Below, in pieces: positions 16,754 through 25,851 of a stretch of DNA of 64,000 nt. The stretch lies in contig NZ_JBLWTD010000007.1 of assembly GCF_048270265.1 (NCBI RefSeq), positions 62,001 through 126,000 on the forward strand, given 5' to 3'. The position numbers and the translations under genes were made by a program. Every line of letters starts with the position of its first letter. Within the stretch, counting starts at the first letter, position 1. The DNA is from Maricaulis sp048270265. GTDB lineage: Bacteria; Pseudomonadota; Alphaproteobacteria; Caulobacterales; Maricaulaceae. The notes beneath the pieces were generated by a model. It had not been told where the DNA came from. It saw nothing but the letters and a program-made list of their open reading frames with translations, and ran no database searches.

Positions 16754-18322
16754 ATGGCTGACGCCAGTGGCGCAGCGCATTCGGGCGCACCGGATATCGA
16801 CACACCGCGACGCTCGGGCCTGACCCGGGCCGAAGCCGCGCGTCTGGCTGCGACCGAGGCCTGCCGGGCCGAAACCTGCTCGCCCTGGGAAGCCTCGCCG
16901 GCCGGCCTCGTGCCCTGGCTGATCTGGCGCGCCCTGTTCAAGGGCTTCCGGCCGGTCTGGCTGATCGCCTCGCTGGCGGTCTCCCTCTGGTTCGGTGCCC
17001 ACGTGGTGATCGAGAGCGGCGGCATCCGCGCCATCACCCGGACCGAGCCCGGACTGGAGGCGCGCATACAGTCCAGCCTGGCTGCCTCCGTACCAGCCGG
17101 GGAAGACCCGCGCGCCTATTGGGTTGCGCGCATGAATGAGGCGCTCGATGGCGATGCGCGGCGGCGGGCCGATCTCGACCGCTTTCGTGCCTGGGCCACG
17201 ATCGGCCCGGAGCTGATCGGACGGGAGCGCCTTGCCCTGGAATATCTCGCCGGCCCGGACGGTGCCGCAGCGCTTGATGCCCGCCTGACAGCCGGCCCGC
17301 CCTGGGTGCGCCGGGACCGGCTGGCGCGCGGCTATCGCGAACTGATCGAGAGCGCGCCGGCCCGGCGTCTCGATCCGCCGCAGCTGGTGCTGGCCCCGGA
17401 GGCGGTGATGACGCGGCAGGCCGCGGCACAATTTCACTGGTCGATCGCCGAACACAGTGCCAACGCCTTTTTCAGCGGCCGTCAGAGCGGCCAGTTCGAG
17501 CTGACCATGGTGCCAGGCCTTGTGGCGGCGCCTGGCGGCGATACGCGCCTCTATGGCGGCGTCCGGCAGCTCTATATGCAAGCCTGCGCCCTTGATGCGC
17601 TGATCGAGGGGTGTGAGACGGGCATCATCCCGCCGCAGGCCTTCGATCCGGTGCGCTATGCACTCGCCGCGCTTGAAGCCGGTGTCGTCGACCTCAACCT
17701 GCCGGAGAGCGCGGTCCATGATGGTGCCCAGGTGCTGCAGGCCGCACGCGAGGCGGGCCGGCTGCAGCCGGAGCTTGAGGCGCAATTGCAGGACTGGGTG
17801 ACAGCCATACTGACGCCGGCTGAGGTCTCGTCGGCCCTTGAGCGCTCCGGCCTTCGGCCCGACTTTGCCTTCTCGGCTCCGACCCAGGCGGCGGGCGCGC
17901 TGGCGGGACAGCTGGAACGCCGGACGGGAGCCGAGGCCGCGGCGCTGTCGCGTCTGCTTGATGATCTCGCCCGCATCCGGCGCGCATCCTCGGTCATGAC
18001 CGCGATCCGCGTCGTCTCCTCGATCGGTCAGCTTAACCAAGCCGACTATCTGGTGCGCATCTCGAACACGGCCGGTGACCGTCTCCTGGCCCTGCATCTG
18101 GCACTGGGCGAGGGGGTGTATCACCTGCTCGATTCCGGGGAATCCGCGCCGCAACCAACGGCCCGATCGGTCAATCTGGCCTGGGCCGGCCTGCTTTCGG
18201 CGGCGATTGTCGTGTTTTTGACCCTGCTTAGGGTGGCCAGTGCCCCTGATGTGAGGCGGGCGAGTCGCATGGCAGCACTGGACGCTTGGCTCTCGCGTTT
18301 ATTCCTTGGTAGGAAAACCTAA
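16754..18322 (+). CDS. Two-anchor membrane protein with large soluble domain, unknown
   Basis: A 522-residue protein not recognised as a known family. The N-terminus is hydrophilic; a hydrophobic helix lies at about residues 67-86 (PVWLIASLAVSLWFGAHVVI) and a second near 472-492 (LAWAGLLSAAIVVFLTLLRV). Between them is a soluble, Ala/Arg/Leu-rich, largely helical domain of nearly 390 residues that would sit in the periplasm if both ends are cytoplasmic. Start ATG 16754 follows a GGGGGCAGG ribosome site. It is upstream of a small Sel1-like gene on the same strand. No function is proposed. Confidence 0.75.
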   Translation: MADASGAAHSGAPDIDTPRRSGLTRAEAARLAATEACRAETCSPWEASPAGLVPWLIWRALFKGFRPVWLIASLAVSLWFGAHVVIESGGIRAITRTEPGLEARIQSSLAASVPAGEDPRAYWVARMNEALDGDARRRADLDRFRAWATIGPELIGRERLALEYLAGPDGAAALDARLTAGPPWVRRDRLARGYRELIESAPARRLDPPQLVLAPEAVMTRQAAAQFHWSIAEHSANAFFSGRQSGQFELTMVPGLVAAPGGDTRLYGGVRQLYMQACALDALIEGCETGIIPPQAFDPVRYALAALEAGVVDLNLPESAVHDGAQVLQAAREAGRLQPELEAQLQDWVTAILTPAEVSSALERSGLRPDFAFSAPTQAAGALAGQLERRTGAEAAALSRLLDDLARIRRASSVMTAIRVVSSIGQLNQADYLVRISNTAGDRLLALHLALGEGVYHLLDSGESAPQPTARSVNLAWAGLLSAAIVVFLTLLRVASAPDVRRASRMAALDAWLSRLFLGRKT

Positions 18323-18483
18323 CCGATTTAAAGGCTTATGGCCTATTTTTCCTGAAATCCCTTAACCTTAAAGCAATTCTCTTTGCGCAGGATCGGTCTC
18401 GTTCGAAAGGCATTCGGACAGGATGGTGGCGCGGATGACAGGTTCATAAGGACCGCATCCGCCGGTGTTACAGGGGAATGATC

Positions 18484-18756
18484 ATGGCGTTTACCGACGT
18501 TGAAACTGCGCAAGTGCATGAAGCCGTTACCAGCGATCCAACAGGCGAAGACCTGTGCAAGCTGGGCATTCTGTACTCGACCGGCCAGGGTGGCGAAATC
18601 GACTATGTCGAAGCCCACAAATGGTTCAATCTCGCGGCCCTGATGGGTTCCGAGCCGGCGAAGTACTACCGCCAGGAAATCTCCGATCAGATGTCGACGA
18701 TGGAAGTTGCCAGCGCGCAACGTGCCGCTCGCGAATGGCTCTCGACGCGTCACTAG
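18484..18756 (+). CDS. Small Sel1-repeat-like protein
   Basis: A 90-residue soluble protein with one Sel1/TPR-like unit: GILYSTGQGGEIDYVEAHKWFNLAALMGSEPA is the classic Sel1 pattern of paired helices. ATG 18484 was preferred to ATG 18478 because the CAGGGGA ribosome site is then at a normal distance. Sel1 proteins are usually protein-interaction adaptors, and a single-unit form is very short. It is flanked by the unknown membrane protein and, convergent, by hfsD. The 160-base upstream gap is AT-rich relative to its surroundings and may hold its own promoter. Confidence 0.8.
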   Translation: MAFTDVETAQVHEAVTSDPTGEDLCKLGILYSTGQGGEIDYVEAHKWFNLAALMGSEPAKYYRQEISDQMSTMEVASAQRAAREWLSTRH

Positions 18757-18865
18757 GCAGGCCACCATTCTGTCTGAAGGTCAGCGGATGAGACCATCCG
18801 CTGACCATCCCGACAGATTGACGGCATGCCTTGATGATTGAGTTCCGGCTTCGTGTCCCGGCTGA

Positions 18866-19594
18866 TCAGTTGTTATTGATCGCGTTCGCGATGGCGTAGG
18901 ACATGGCCTGGTCGAGCGGCAGGATCGAATTCACATACTGCTCGATGAAGACATTGATCTCGGCCACGGTAGTGCGCGGCACGAAGACGATGTCATTGCG
19001 GCGCAGCTGCAGCGCATCCGCCCCGTCGCGGCCGCGCAGCGCGTCACGAAGATTGACGGTGCGGATCATCAGTCCGCCACCGGGTGCCCGGCGCAGAATG
19101 GCGACCTGGCGCGAGGCCGTGTCGCGGAAACCACCGGCCAGCATCACCGCTTCGAGAGCCCCGATCGGGCTGGGCAGGGCGATCAGGCCCGGCGAGTTCA
19201 CCTCACCTCCGACGATGATATTCTGTGGCCCGAGCGTCGCACGGCGCACCTCGACGATGGGCGAGACCAGCACATTGCGCGCATAGGCGTCGGCGATGGC
19301 GTTGGCGATCTCGTAATCGGTCTTGTTGGCGACCATCACATTGGCCAGCAGGGGCAGGTTGATCCGCCCATCGGGCCCGATCTCCGCCGTGGTCGACAAT
19401 TCCGGTGCCGAATGCACCGTCACATCGACGCTGTCGCCGGGAAAGAACCGGTATTCCGGATCAGTATCCTGCCAGGCAAGAAAATGCTGGCCGCCCCATT
19501 CTTCCGCCACGGGGCCGGGCGCCGGGCCGGAACTGGCGCAGGCAGCGAGCCCGATGGAAGCCGCAAGGCACAGGCCCAGACTGGTTGCACGCAT
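18866..19594 (-). CDS. hfsD: Holdfast polysaccharide export lipoprotein (HfsD, Wza-like)
   Basis: A 242-residue outer-membrane polysaccharide export protein. The signal ends in a lipobox (LAAC, Cys19). The Poly_export domain (DPEYRFFPGDSVDVTVHSAPEL onward) and one SLBB-like repeat (QNIIVGGEVNSPGLIALP) follow. It lacks the extra domains of full-length Wza, as expected of Caulobacter HfsD. A GAGGGA site precedes the ATG. It is divergent from hfsA across an 85-base region that must contain both promoters. Together with HfsA and HfsB it would form the trans-envelope export channel. Confidence 0.88.
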   Translation of the reverse strand: MRATSLGLCLAASIGLAACASSGPAPGPVAEEWGGQHFLAWQDTDPEYRFFPGDSVDVTVHSAPELSTTAEIGPDGRINLPLLANVMVANKTDYEIANAIADAYARNVLVSPIVEVRRATLGPQNIIVGGEVNSPGLIALPSPIGALEAVMLAGGFRDTASRQVAILRRAPGGGLMIRTVNLRDALRGRDGADALQLRRNDIVFVPRTTVAEINVFIEQYVNSILPLDQAMSYAIANAINNN

Positions 19595-19679
19595 AATAAT
19601 CCCTCGGATTCGTTGATCCGCTGATTTCAGACCCGTTTGGATAAGAAAAAATTAAGCGCAGCGAGCCCCTTATGGAGTC

Positions 19680-21224
19680 ATGACTCGCGATCATGATAAC
19701 GCCGGCTCGCCGGAGGGCCGGGTAACCGGGCTTGGCTCCGGTACAAGGGGCGATCTCGACCTGTTCGATGTCATAGCCCTGGCATGGTCGGAGAAGGGTT
19801 TCATCGCCCTGGTCTTCGCCGTGATTTTCGCGATCGGCGTGTCCCTGTCGCTGACCATGCTCAAGCCGAGTTATGAAGCGCACTCCAGCCTGATGATCCT
19901 GCAGGACGACAACCCGACCCCGGCGACAGCCGGATCGGGCGATGCCTTCACGCTCGCCCAGGTCATGCAGTCGGAAAGCCAGTTGCTCAGCTCCGCCACG
20001 GTATTGCGCCGCGCCCTGGCCGATATCGGCCCGGAAGCGGTGCTTGGCGAAGCTGTCGCGGGCGACGCCGAGACCGCAGCGCTGAAGACCATGGGAAATT
20101 CCTTCTCCCTGTCGCGTGAACCGAATTCGACTGCGATCAACGCCAGCTACACCACGGGGTCGGCCGAGCGCGCCGCCCTGGTGCTGAACGCGATCATCGA
20201 TTCCTATCTCGCCTATCGTGAGGAAATCCTGATCGAGACCGGGGTGCAGGGCCTCTCCGTGCGGCGTGCCCAGGCCAATTCCGCCGTCGAGGCTGCGCAG
20301 GCGGCAAGGGATGCCTTCCTGCTGCGCCATGACCTGTCGAATTTCGAAATCGAACAACAGACCACCGACGCCCTCGTTGGCAATCTGACGGACCGGGTCA
20401 ACACATCGAGCGCCAATCTCGATTCCGCGCTGGCCGGTGCTGCCGCGATCCGCGAGCGCCTGCGCAGCGTGCCCGAAAGTATCGAACTCTATGTCGAGAA
20501 CGGTATTGATGCCGTTCTGCTCGACCGCCAGTCGGAACGGGCGCGCCTCCTGTCACGGTATCAGCCCGGAGCGCCGGCCGTGGTCGCGCTTGACCGTGAG
20601 ATCGAGGCGATCGAAACCTTCCTGGCCAGCGGCACGTCCGATGGCCGCGGTCAGAGCCGCACCGGCCCCAACCCGGTCCGGCAGGCGCTGGAGACCGATC
20701 TGGCGACCCGTGAGGCCAATGCCCGCGCCGAAACCTCGATGCTGGCAGCGCTGGAACAACAATTGCGCGTCAATCGTGACGAGGCGGCGCGCCTGCGTCA
20801 GCTGGAGCCGGAATTCACCCGCCTGCAGCAGAACGTGATCGCGGCCGAGGCTGCGGCGGCTGTCGTCGCCGGACAGGAAGCGACCGCGTCAGCGCGCCGC
20901 TCCTCGACGCTTGGTGGTGCCGATGCTGTGCGCCTGATCGACCGGGCCATGCCGCCCCTCCAGGCCAGGTCCATGAAGAAACTGGGCCTGATCGCGTCCT
21001 TCGTGATGGCTGGCGGCATCGCACTCTTCACCGGGCTGATGCGCGGCTACTGGCGTGTCTACATTGCTGCCGGCGGCGTTCCGGCCACGAGAACGGCACC
21101 TGAAACTCCGCGTGCACCTGTGGCCGCACCGGCGCCTGCCGCGGCAGCGGCCGCATGGCAGCCCGCCAATGATCTGCCGCCCGACATTCCGATCCTCGCA
21201 CGTGTTGCCGACCGCACAGCGTAA
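19680..21224 (+). CDS. hfsA: Holdfast polysaccharide co-polymerase (HfsA, Wzc/GumC-like without kinase)
   Basis: A 514-residue inner-membrane chain-length determinant and export component. It has a first transmembrane helix at about residues 41-60 followed by the Wzz domain (LKPSYEAHSSLMILQ), a long periplasmic coiled coil (about 190-400) and a second transmembrane helix near 435-455. The C-terminus is a short Ala/Pro-rich tail with no ATPase, so the kinase part is the separate next gene, as in Caulobacter. The GNVR-type region lies just ahead of the second helix (DRAMPPLQARSMKK). Confidence 0.88.
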   Translation: MTRDHDNAGSPEGRVTGLGSGTRGDLDLFDVIALAWSEKGFIALVFAVIFAIGVSLSLTMLKPSYEAHSSLMILQDDNPTPATAGSGDAFTLAQVMQSESQLLSSATVLRRALADIGPEAVLGEAVAGDAETAALKTMGNSFSLSREPNSTAINASYTTGSAERAALVLNAIIDSYLAYREEILIETGVQGLSVRRAQANSAVEAAQAARDAFLLRHDLSNFEIEQQTTDALVGNLTDRVNTSSANLDSALAGAAAIRERLRSVPESIELYVENGIDAVLLDRQSERARLLSRYQPGAPAVVALDREIEAIETFLASGTSDGRGQSRTGPNPVRQALETDLATREANARAETSMLAALEQQLRVNRDEAARLRQLEPEFTRLQQNVIAAEAAAAVVAGQEATASARRSSTLGGADAVRLIDRAMPPLQARSMKKLGLIASFVMAGGIALFTGLMRGYWRVYIAAGGVPATRTAPETPRAPVAAPAPAAAAAAWQPANDLPPDIPILARVADRTA

Positions 21225-21293
21225 GCGCGGCGTTAACTCTGTTGGCCGCACTCTCCACGCACTGTGAGTCGTCTCACGCTGCGTGCGAACCCG

Positions 21294-21926
21294 ATGATGA
21301 ATTTGACAGCCGAATTGTCCCAGCTGATCGATCAGCTTGAACCGATCGCCCGGCCCGGCGGGCAGGGGCGGGCCCTGATGGTGATGGGATCGCGTCCCGG
21401 CGCCGGCGCCTCGACCGTGGCCCGCGAACTGGCCCGGCTGGCGGCGCTGCGCTCGCAGCGCGGTGTCTGGCTCTATGATCTCGACTTTTCCGGCAATGCT
21501 CAATCGCGTGCCGCGCGCGTGCAGGGTCCGGCCTTTGATGCGGCCCTGGGGCGCGAACCCTTCTGGGCTCTCAAGACCGGTCGTGGCCGCGCACGGATCG
21601 TGGCGCGCCAGTCCGTGGTGCCCAATCTCTTCGTCAGCGAGTTGCAAAGCGAGCCTGGCGCCGTCGAGAGCGTCGGACTGCGTGCTGCCCCGGAATATTG
21701 GTCGGCCGTTCGCGAGGCGATCGACCTGGCGATCATCGATGCGCCCAGCAATTCCGTTGCCCCACTCAGCCTGGCCGCCGATCTCGACGGGGTGATACTG
21801 GTCGCAGATGCCCGCGATCCCAACGGTGCCGGCCTGCAGGCCCGCCGTGCGGCGATCGAGGCCCGCGGCGGAGTGGTGGCCGGTCTGATCCTCAACCGGA
21901 CGGACCGAATCCAGAGCGCGGCATGA
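21294..21926 (+). CDS. hfsB: HfsB-like ParA/BY-kinase-fold protein with degenerate Walker A
   Basis: About 210 residues of the CpsD/CapB-type P-loop fold that usually serves as the cytoplasmic kinase partner of a Wzc protein. The Walker A reads GSRPGAGAST (about residues 32-41) with Ala39 where the invariant lysine should be. The A' motif YDLD (61-64) and Walker B LAIIDAP (146-151) remain. There is no C-terminal tyrosine cluster. It may therefore bind nucleotide weakly or act as a scaffold. The stop overlaps hfsC by 4 bases. Start choice is uncertain: ATG 21294 or 21297, or GTG 21264. Confidence 0.82.
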   Translation: MMNLTAELSQLIDQLEPIARPGGQGRALMVMGSRPGAGASTVARELARLAALRSQRGVWLYDLDFSGNAQSRAARVQGPAFDAALGREPFWALKTGRGRARIVARQSVVPNLFVSELQSEPGAVESVGLRAAPEYWSAVREAIDLAIIDAPSNSVAPLSLAADLDGVILVADARDPNGAGLQARRAAIEARGGVVAGLILNRTDRIQSAA

Positions 21927-23197
21927 GTCCGATCGCCGCCCGCGAGCCGCTCTTTCTGAGCGTGTTGCGGCAGGCGCCAGGTCTGCGCTCTGTGCGCTTT
22001 GTCGAAGCCGGCTTCACCGTGCTGGCACTCTTCCTGTTTTCCCAGGCCCTGATCGGGCCGATCTTCGCGCCCTCGGGCAGCGACGAGACCTCGGTCGTGC
22101 TGCGCCTGATGTGGCTGCCGGTCTATGCCGTGGCCGTGTTGCTGATGCTGGCAAGGCCCGGCGCGGCGCTGCGCACGCTCGGCAGCAATCTGCCCCTGCT
22201 CATGCTGATCGGCCTGATGGCTGTCTCGGTCACGTGGTCGGTCGCACCGGACACGACGATCCGGCGGGCCTTCGCGCTGGCGATGTGTTCCTGTTTCGGG
22301 CTGTGGATGGCCTCTCGCTGGAGCTGGCGCGAGATGATCCTGCTCATTGCTTCCACCTTCGTCCTGCTGGGTCTGGCCAGTGCCGCGATGGCGATTGCCG
22401 TGCCGTCCATGGGGATTGACCACGCCGTCCATGTCGGGGCGTGGAAGGGTGTGTTCTGGGAGAAGAATACGCTTGGCGCCGTGATGGCCTGGGGCGCGGT
22501 CAGCGGCTATGCCGCCAGCCGGGTCGACCCGAAGCACTGGTTGTTCTGGATGGGCTGCGCGGCAATGTGTATCGCGCTCGTCCTGCTCTCGACCTCGAAG
22601 ACAGCCCTGCTGTCCTGCCTGCTCGGAACCGGGATCGTGATCGGGATCGCATTGTGCCGCCGCGGCTTCGGTTTCGCTTCGCTGATGTTCTTTCTCGGAC
22701 TGACGGGCGGCATCACCATTGCGACGATCATGCTGATCGCCCCGGTCGAGGCGCTGCAGGCGCTCGGTCGCGACGCGACACTGACCGGGCGGACCGATAT
22801 CTGGGGCGTGCTGATCGAGGAAATCCGTACCGTGCCCTGGACGGGCTATGGCTATATGGCGTTCTGGACAGCGGAAAACGGGCCGGTCTTCTGGGTCCGT
22901 CAGGCGACCCACTGGGATGTGCCGACGGCGCACAATGGCTGGATCGAGATCGCACTGGCGATCGGTTTCCCCGGCGTGGTGCTGACGGCGATGGTCTATC
23001 TCCACGCCTTCCTGCGAGCGGTCGGCCGGATCTTCCGCGGACCGGAGACCTATTGGGCGCTGGCCTTTGTTTCCATGGTGCTGCTGGTCAGCATCAGCGA
23101 GAGCAATCTCGTGCACCAGAATTCGCTTGGATGGGTCCTGTTCGTGGCCACTTCGGCCAAGCTGGCCGAGCGCCGCGACAAGCGCAGCCAGGCCTAG
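21923..23197 (+). CDS. hfsC: Holdfast polysaccharide polymerase (HfsC, Wzy/O-antigen ligase family)
   Basis: A 424-residue protein with about ten to twelve hydrophobic helices and the periplasmic loop signature of Wzy_C/O-antigen ligase proteins (GRTDIWGVLIEEI near residue 290, then AHNGWIEIALAIGFPG near 333). It would join lipid-linked repeat units in the periplasm. The ATG overlaps the hfsB stop (ATGA). The gene is convergent with the GT2 gene on the other strand, and the two stops overlap by 4 bases. Confidence 0.88.
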   Translation: MSPIAAREPLFLSVLRQAPGLRSVRFVEAGFTVLALFLFSQALIGPIFAPSGSDETSVVLRLMWLPVYAVAVLLMLARPGAALRTLGSNLPLLMLIGLMAVSVTWSVAPDTTIRRAFALAMCSCFGLWMASRWSWREMILLIASTFVLLGLASAAMAIAVPSMGIDHAVHVGAWKGVFWEKNTLGAVMAWGAVSGYAASRVDPKHWLFWMGCAAMCIALVLLSTSKTALLSCLLGTGIVIGIALCRRGFGFASLMFFLGLTGGITIATIMLIAPVEALQALGRDATLTGRTDIWGVLIEEIRTVPWTGYGYMAFWTAENGPVFWVRQATHWDVPTAHNGWIEIALAIGFPGVVLTAMVYLHAFLRAVGRIFRGPETYWALAFVSMVLLVSISESNLVHQNSLGWVLFVATSAKLAERRDKRSQA

Positions 23198-24141
23198 CCG
23201 GCCGCGACGCTGTCGGGATCCGGCAAGGCGGCTTCGCTGCTCTCACCGTAGAGTTTCGGCTCCATCCCCTCAAACCAGAACAGTTTGCCGCCGCCCTGAA
23301 CGGCCTTGTCGAGCGCCTTGACCGCCAGCGCGCGCCGCAGGGGGAGGGCCAGCACCGCCAGGGGGGCGAAGATCAGCATCTGGGCCAGGCCCACGGCCAT
23401 CCAGAAGGCGATACCGGCATGGTTGGTGGTCTCACCGCGGGCGCAATTCTGTGTCGCGCCCTGGCCGAAGGCAAAGCTGCGCGAGAGCAGGTGCGCCCAG
23501 TCATTGCGGGCATCGCCGACCACTTCGACAGCCCGGGCCCGGGCTGACCAGCCATAGCGGACCCCTTGCTGCGCCAGCAGGTCGAAGAAGGCATCGTCTT
23601 CGCCGCCGGTCTGGTTGAGCGCGGTATCGAAGGGCTGGTCCGGCAGCTCGAAGCTGTCGCGGTCGAGCAGGGAGTTGCCGGTGCCATAGGGTTCGTCCAG
23701 CATGGTGTCGCTGGCGGGGCCCGGCCGCGAATACAGGCGTGTCGCCAGCTGGCCGCGCAGGCTGTCGGCCTGATCGACCTCGGCGCGCAGGGGGCCGAAT
23801 ACCAACTGGGCATCCAGCGTCTGCGCGGTTTCCATCAGGGCGGACAGCCAGTCGACGCAGGCGACCTCATCATCGTCGAGGAAGGCGATATAGCGCCCCT
23901 TGGCGGCAGCAAAACCCGCATTGCGGGCATTGGCGACCCCGGGCCGTGGTTCATGCACATAGACGACCGGACAGCGCGCGACTGCGCTGGCATTGGCGGC
24001 GATGCAGCGCGCGGACGCTTCAGGCGAATTGTCGACAATGATGATTTCATCTGGACGCAGCGACTGGGCCAGCACGCTCTGGAGCGCCACACGCAGGCCT
24101 TCGGGCCGGCGGAAGGTCGGGATCATGACCGAGACATTCAT
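23194..24141 (-). CDS. hfsL: GT2 glycosyltransferase of the holdfast locus (HfsL-like)
   Basis: A 315-residue GT-A-fold inverting glycosyltransferase. MNVSVMIPTFRRPEGLRVAL is the nucleotide-sugar strand, FLDDDE near residue 90 is the DxD-type metal motif, and GGEDDAFFDLLAQQG holds the catalytic-base region. A hydrophobic helix near 255-275 suggests a membrane attachment. ATG 24141 overlaps the hfsH stop by 4 bases, so it is the last gene of the hfsF-GT2-hfsH-GT2 operon. The hfsL name is by role and elimination; the other GT2 gene holds the hfsG position. Confidence 0.7.
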   Translation of the reverse strand: MNVSVMIPTFRRPEGLRVALQSVLAQSLRPDEIIIVDNSPEASARCIAANASAVARCPVVYVHEPRPGVANARNAGFAAAKGRYIAFLDDDEVACVDWLSALMETAQTLDAQLVFGPLRAEVDQADSLRGQLATRLYSRPGPASDTMLDEPYGTGNSLLDRDSFELPDQPFDTALNQTGGEDDAFFDLLAQQGVRYGWSARARAVEVVGDARNDWAHLLSRSFAFGQGATQNCARGETTNHAGIAFWMAVGLAQMLIFAPLAVLALPLRRALAVKALDKAVQGGGKLFWFEGMEPKLYGESSEAALPDPDSVAAG

Positions 24142-24905
24142 TGGCTTTCTCCGATTTTCTTCATGGCGGCACTCACCGTCATCACGCGGGCACCGCTTTG
24201 CTCGACCGCGGCGCAAACCCGCTCCAGCTGGGCCGGCGTACAGCCCCATTCGGTTGGCTCGTCCTGGACGTCATGCATGTAGAAGATCAGCCAGCCTGGG
24301 TGCTGGATTAGCGACCGGGCGGCATCGACGGCGCGGGCAATGCCGGTCTCGCCGCCATCAATCGGCACCGACTTGAGCAGGGAGCGGTCACAGCTGCCGC
24401 GATTGATCGCGGCGTGCACACCGCGCATCGAGCTGAAACGGGTCGCCAGCAGGCGTTTCGCTGCGGGGGTCACTTCGCCATAGGGATAGGCAAAGCTCTC
24501 GAGCTCGCCTGCAAAACCCAGGTCGCGAAGTGCCTTCAGATTGCGATCAATATCGGCCAGCATTTCACCGGCACTGATTTGCGAGCCGTCCTGATGCGTG
24601 TGGGTATGGCAGCCAATCTCATGCCCGGCGACGTCAAGCCGGTGCAGATCTTCCGCGACGAACATGGTGCCGTGATGATTGCGGGTGCCGGCAAAACCGG
24701 CCGAGGCGTAGTAGGTGCCGCGCCAGTCGCGGGCCTCGAGGATCTCCGCGCCGGTGGTCGCTGCCGATTGCGGGAAATCATCGAAGGTGAAGCTGACGAT
24801 GGCGTGATCGAGATCGACACTGAGCGGAGCGCGCGCCGCGATGCGCGCCCAGCGCCGTCCGAGCTTGGAGATCAGGCCGCCTCCGGGATTATAGGGAGCA
24901 TTCAT
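24138..24905 (-). CDS. hfsH: Holdfast polysaccharide deacetylase (HfsH, NodB family)
   Basis: A 255-residue NodB-domain deacetylase that removes acetyl groups from N-acetyl sugars of the polysaccharide, which in Caulobacter is needed for holdfast cohesion and adhesion. The metal and catalytic motifs are SFTFDDFPQS (Asp-Asp) and HEIGCHTHTH (His-x3-His). FAYPYGEVTPAAK provides motif 3. There is no signal peptide, consistent with cytoplasmic action on the lipid-linked precursor. The start forms a TGATG junction with the upstream GT2 gene and the end overlaps the downstream GT2 gene. Confidence 0.9.
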   Translation of the reverse strand: MNAPYNPGGGLISKLGRRWARIAARAPLSVDLDHAIVSFTFDDFPQSAATTGAEILEARDWRGTYYASAGFAGTRNHHGTMFVAEDLHRLDVAGHEIGCHTHTHQDGSQISAGEMLADIDRNLKALRDLGFAGELESFAYPYGEVTPAAKRLLATRFSSMRGVHAAINRGSCDRSLLKSVPIDGGETGIARAVDAARSLIQHPGWLIFYMHDVQDEPTEWGCTPAQLERVCAAVEQSGARVMTVSAAMKKIGESQ

Positions 24906-25849
24906 CAGATCGCCTCCGCAGCCCAGCTGGCGCGCCAGAGTTTCAGTGCGGCAGCACGCAGCCGCACGGGAGCCGCCTGGCTGTTGGCCAGCGTCGCCCA
25001 CAGTCCGCGTAGCAGACCCTGGCCAGGGATGGCGCCGAGCGTGCGCGCAGCCCGGGCTCCGGGCAGGCCGGCCAGATGCGGGTGTTTCTTGAGCAAGCGC
25101 GCGTAATTGACCGCGCCGTCGCGGAATTTCTGCAACAGGGATTCGGTGGTCTGCAGTCCGGCATGGCGCGCGGGATTGTCGAAATGGATCAGCTCATGCG
25201 TGCGCGCGGCGCGAACGGCCCAGTCGACATCCTCGAAGCCCCAGCCGGTAAAACCGGTATCGAAGGGCACGCCGCGCATGACGCTGGCGCGGACAAGTAG
25301 ATTGCTGGAGCAAAACGCCGTCGCCCCGATCAGGCTGCGCGCTGCGGCGTCCTTCTGATCACTGGTCCGGGCGAGCACCGCGTGCAGCTGATAGCGGCGG
25401 TCATCCGGTTCATCGGTCTCATAGCCGCCGAAGGCCGCATCGAAATCATCCAGTTCCAGACGGTCGAGATAATTGGCGAGGAAGGCGTCATGGCCCGGGT
25501 CCATATCGGCGTCGAGATAGAGCAGCCAGCGGCCACGCGCCTGGCTGGCGAGCAGGTTGCGCCCGGCCGAGCGGCCGATGTTTTCTGCTGCACTGAGCAG
25601 TCGCGCCGGCGCGCTCAGGGCACGAACGGCGCGCGCGACGGCGTCGTTAAGGGTCAAATCGGGACAACCATCATCGAGCAGCACGATCTCGATGTCGCGG
25701 CGCACGCCGATCAGCGGATTGAGGGCGGCGGCGAGGGCGGTCGGATCGTCGCGATAGAAGGGCACGAGGATGGACAGCGTGATGCGCTCGGCGCGCTGCG
25801 AGGCTGTATTGGCCAGTTCGGCAAATTGCGGGGTCGCGGGATTTCGCAT
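24905..25849 (-). CDS. hfsG: GT2 glycosyltransferase (HfsG-like)
   Basis: A 314-residue GT2 enzyme. ITLSILVPFYRDDPTALAAAL opens the GT-A fold, LLYLDADMDPGHD is the metal-binding DxD region, and GWGFEDVDWAVRA is the ED catalytic-base motif. It sits between the flippase and hfsH, the position of hfsG in Caulobacter, which adds a sugar to the undecaprenyl-linked repeat unit. ATG 25849 lies 2 bases after the flippase stop. The C-terminus lacks a clear transmembrane segment, unlike the other GT2 of the locus. Confidence 0.75.
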   Translation of the reverse strand: MRNPATPQFAELANTASQRAERITLSILVPFYRDDPTALAAALNPLIGVRRDIEIVLLDDGCPDLTLNDAVARAVRALSAPARLLSAAENIGRSAGRNLLASQARGRWLLYLDADMDPGHDAFLANYLDRLELDDFDAAFGGYETDEPDDRRYQLHAVLARTSDQKDAAARSLIGATAFCSSNLLVRASVMRGVPFDTGFTGWGFEDVDWAVRAARTHELIHFDNPARHAGLQTTESLLQKFRDGAVNYARLLKKHPHLAGLPGARAARTLGAIPGQGLLRGLWATLANSQAAPVRLRAAALKLWRASWAAEAI

Positions 25850-25851
25850 GT

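Noticed and set aside
16364..18154. 596-codon minus-strand frame over the GST and unknown membrane protein
   Set aside because: Arg/Gly-rich shadow translation crossing a gene boundary; the plus-strand genes have ribosome sites and plausible membrane or domain content.
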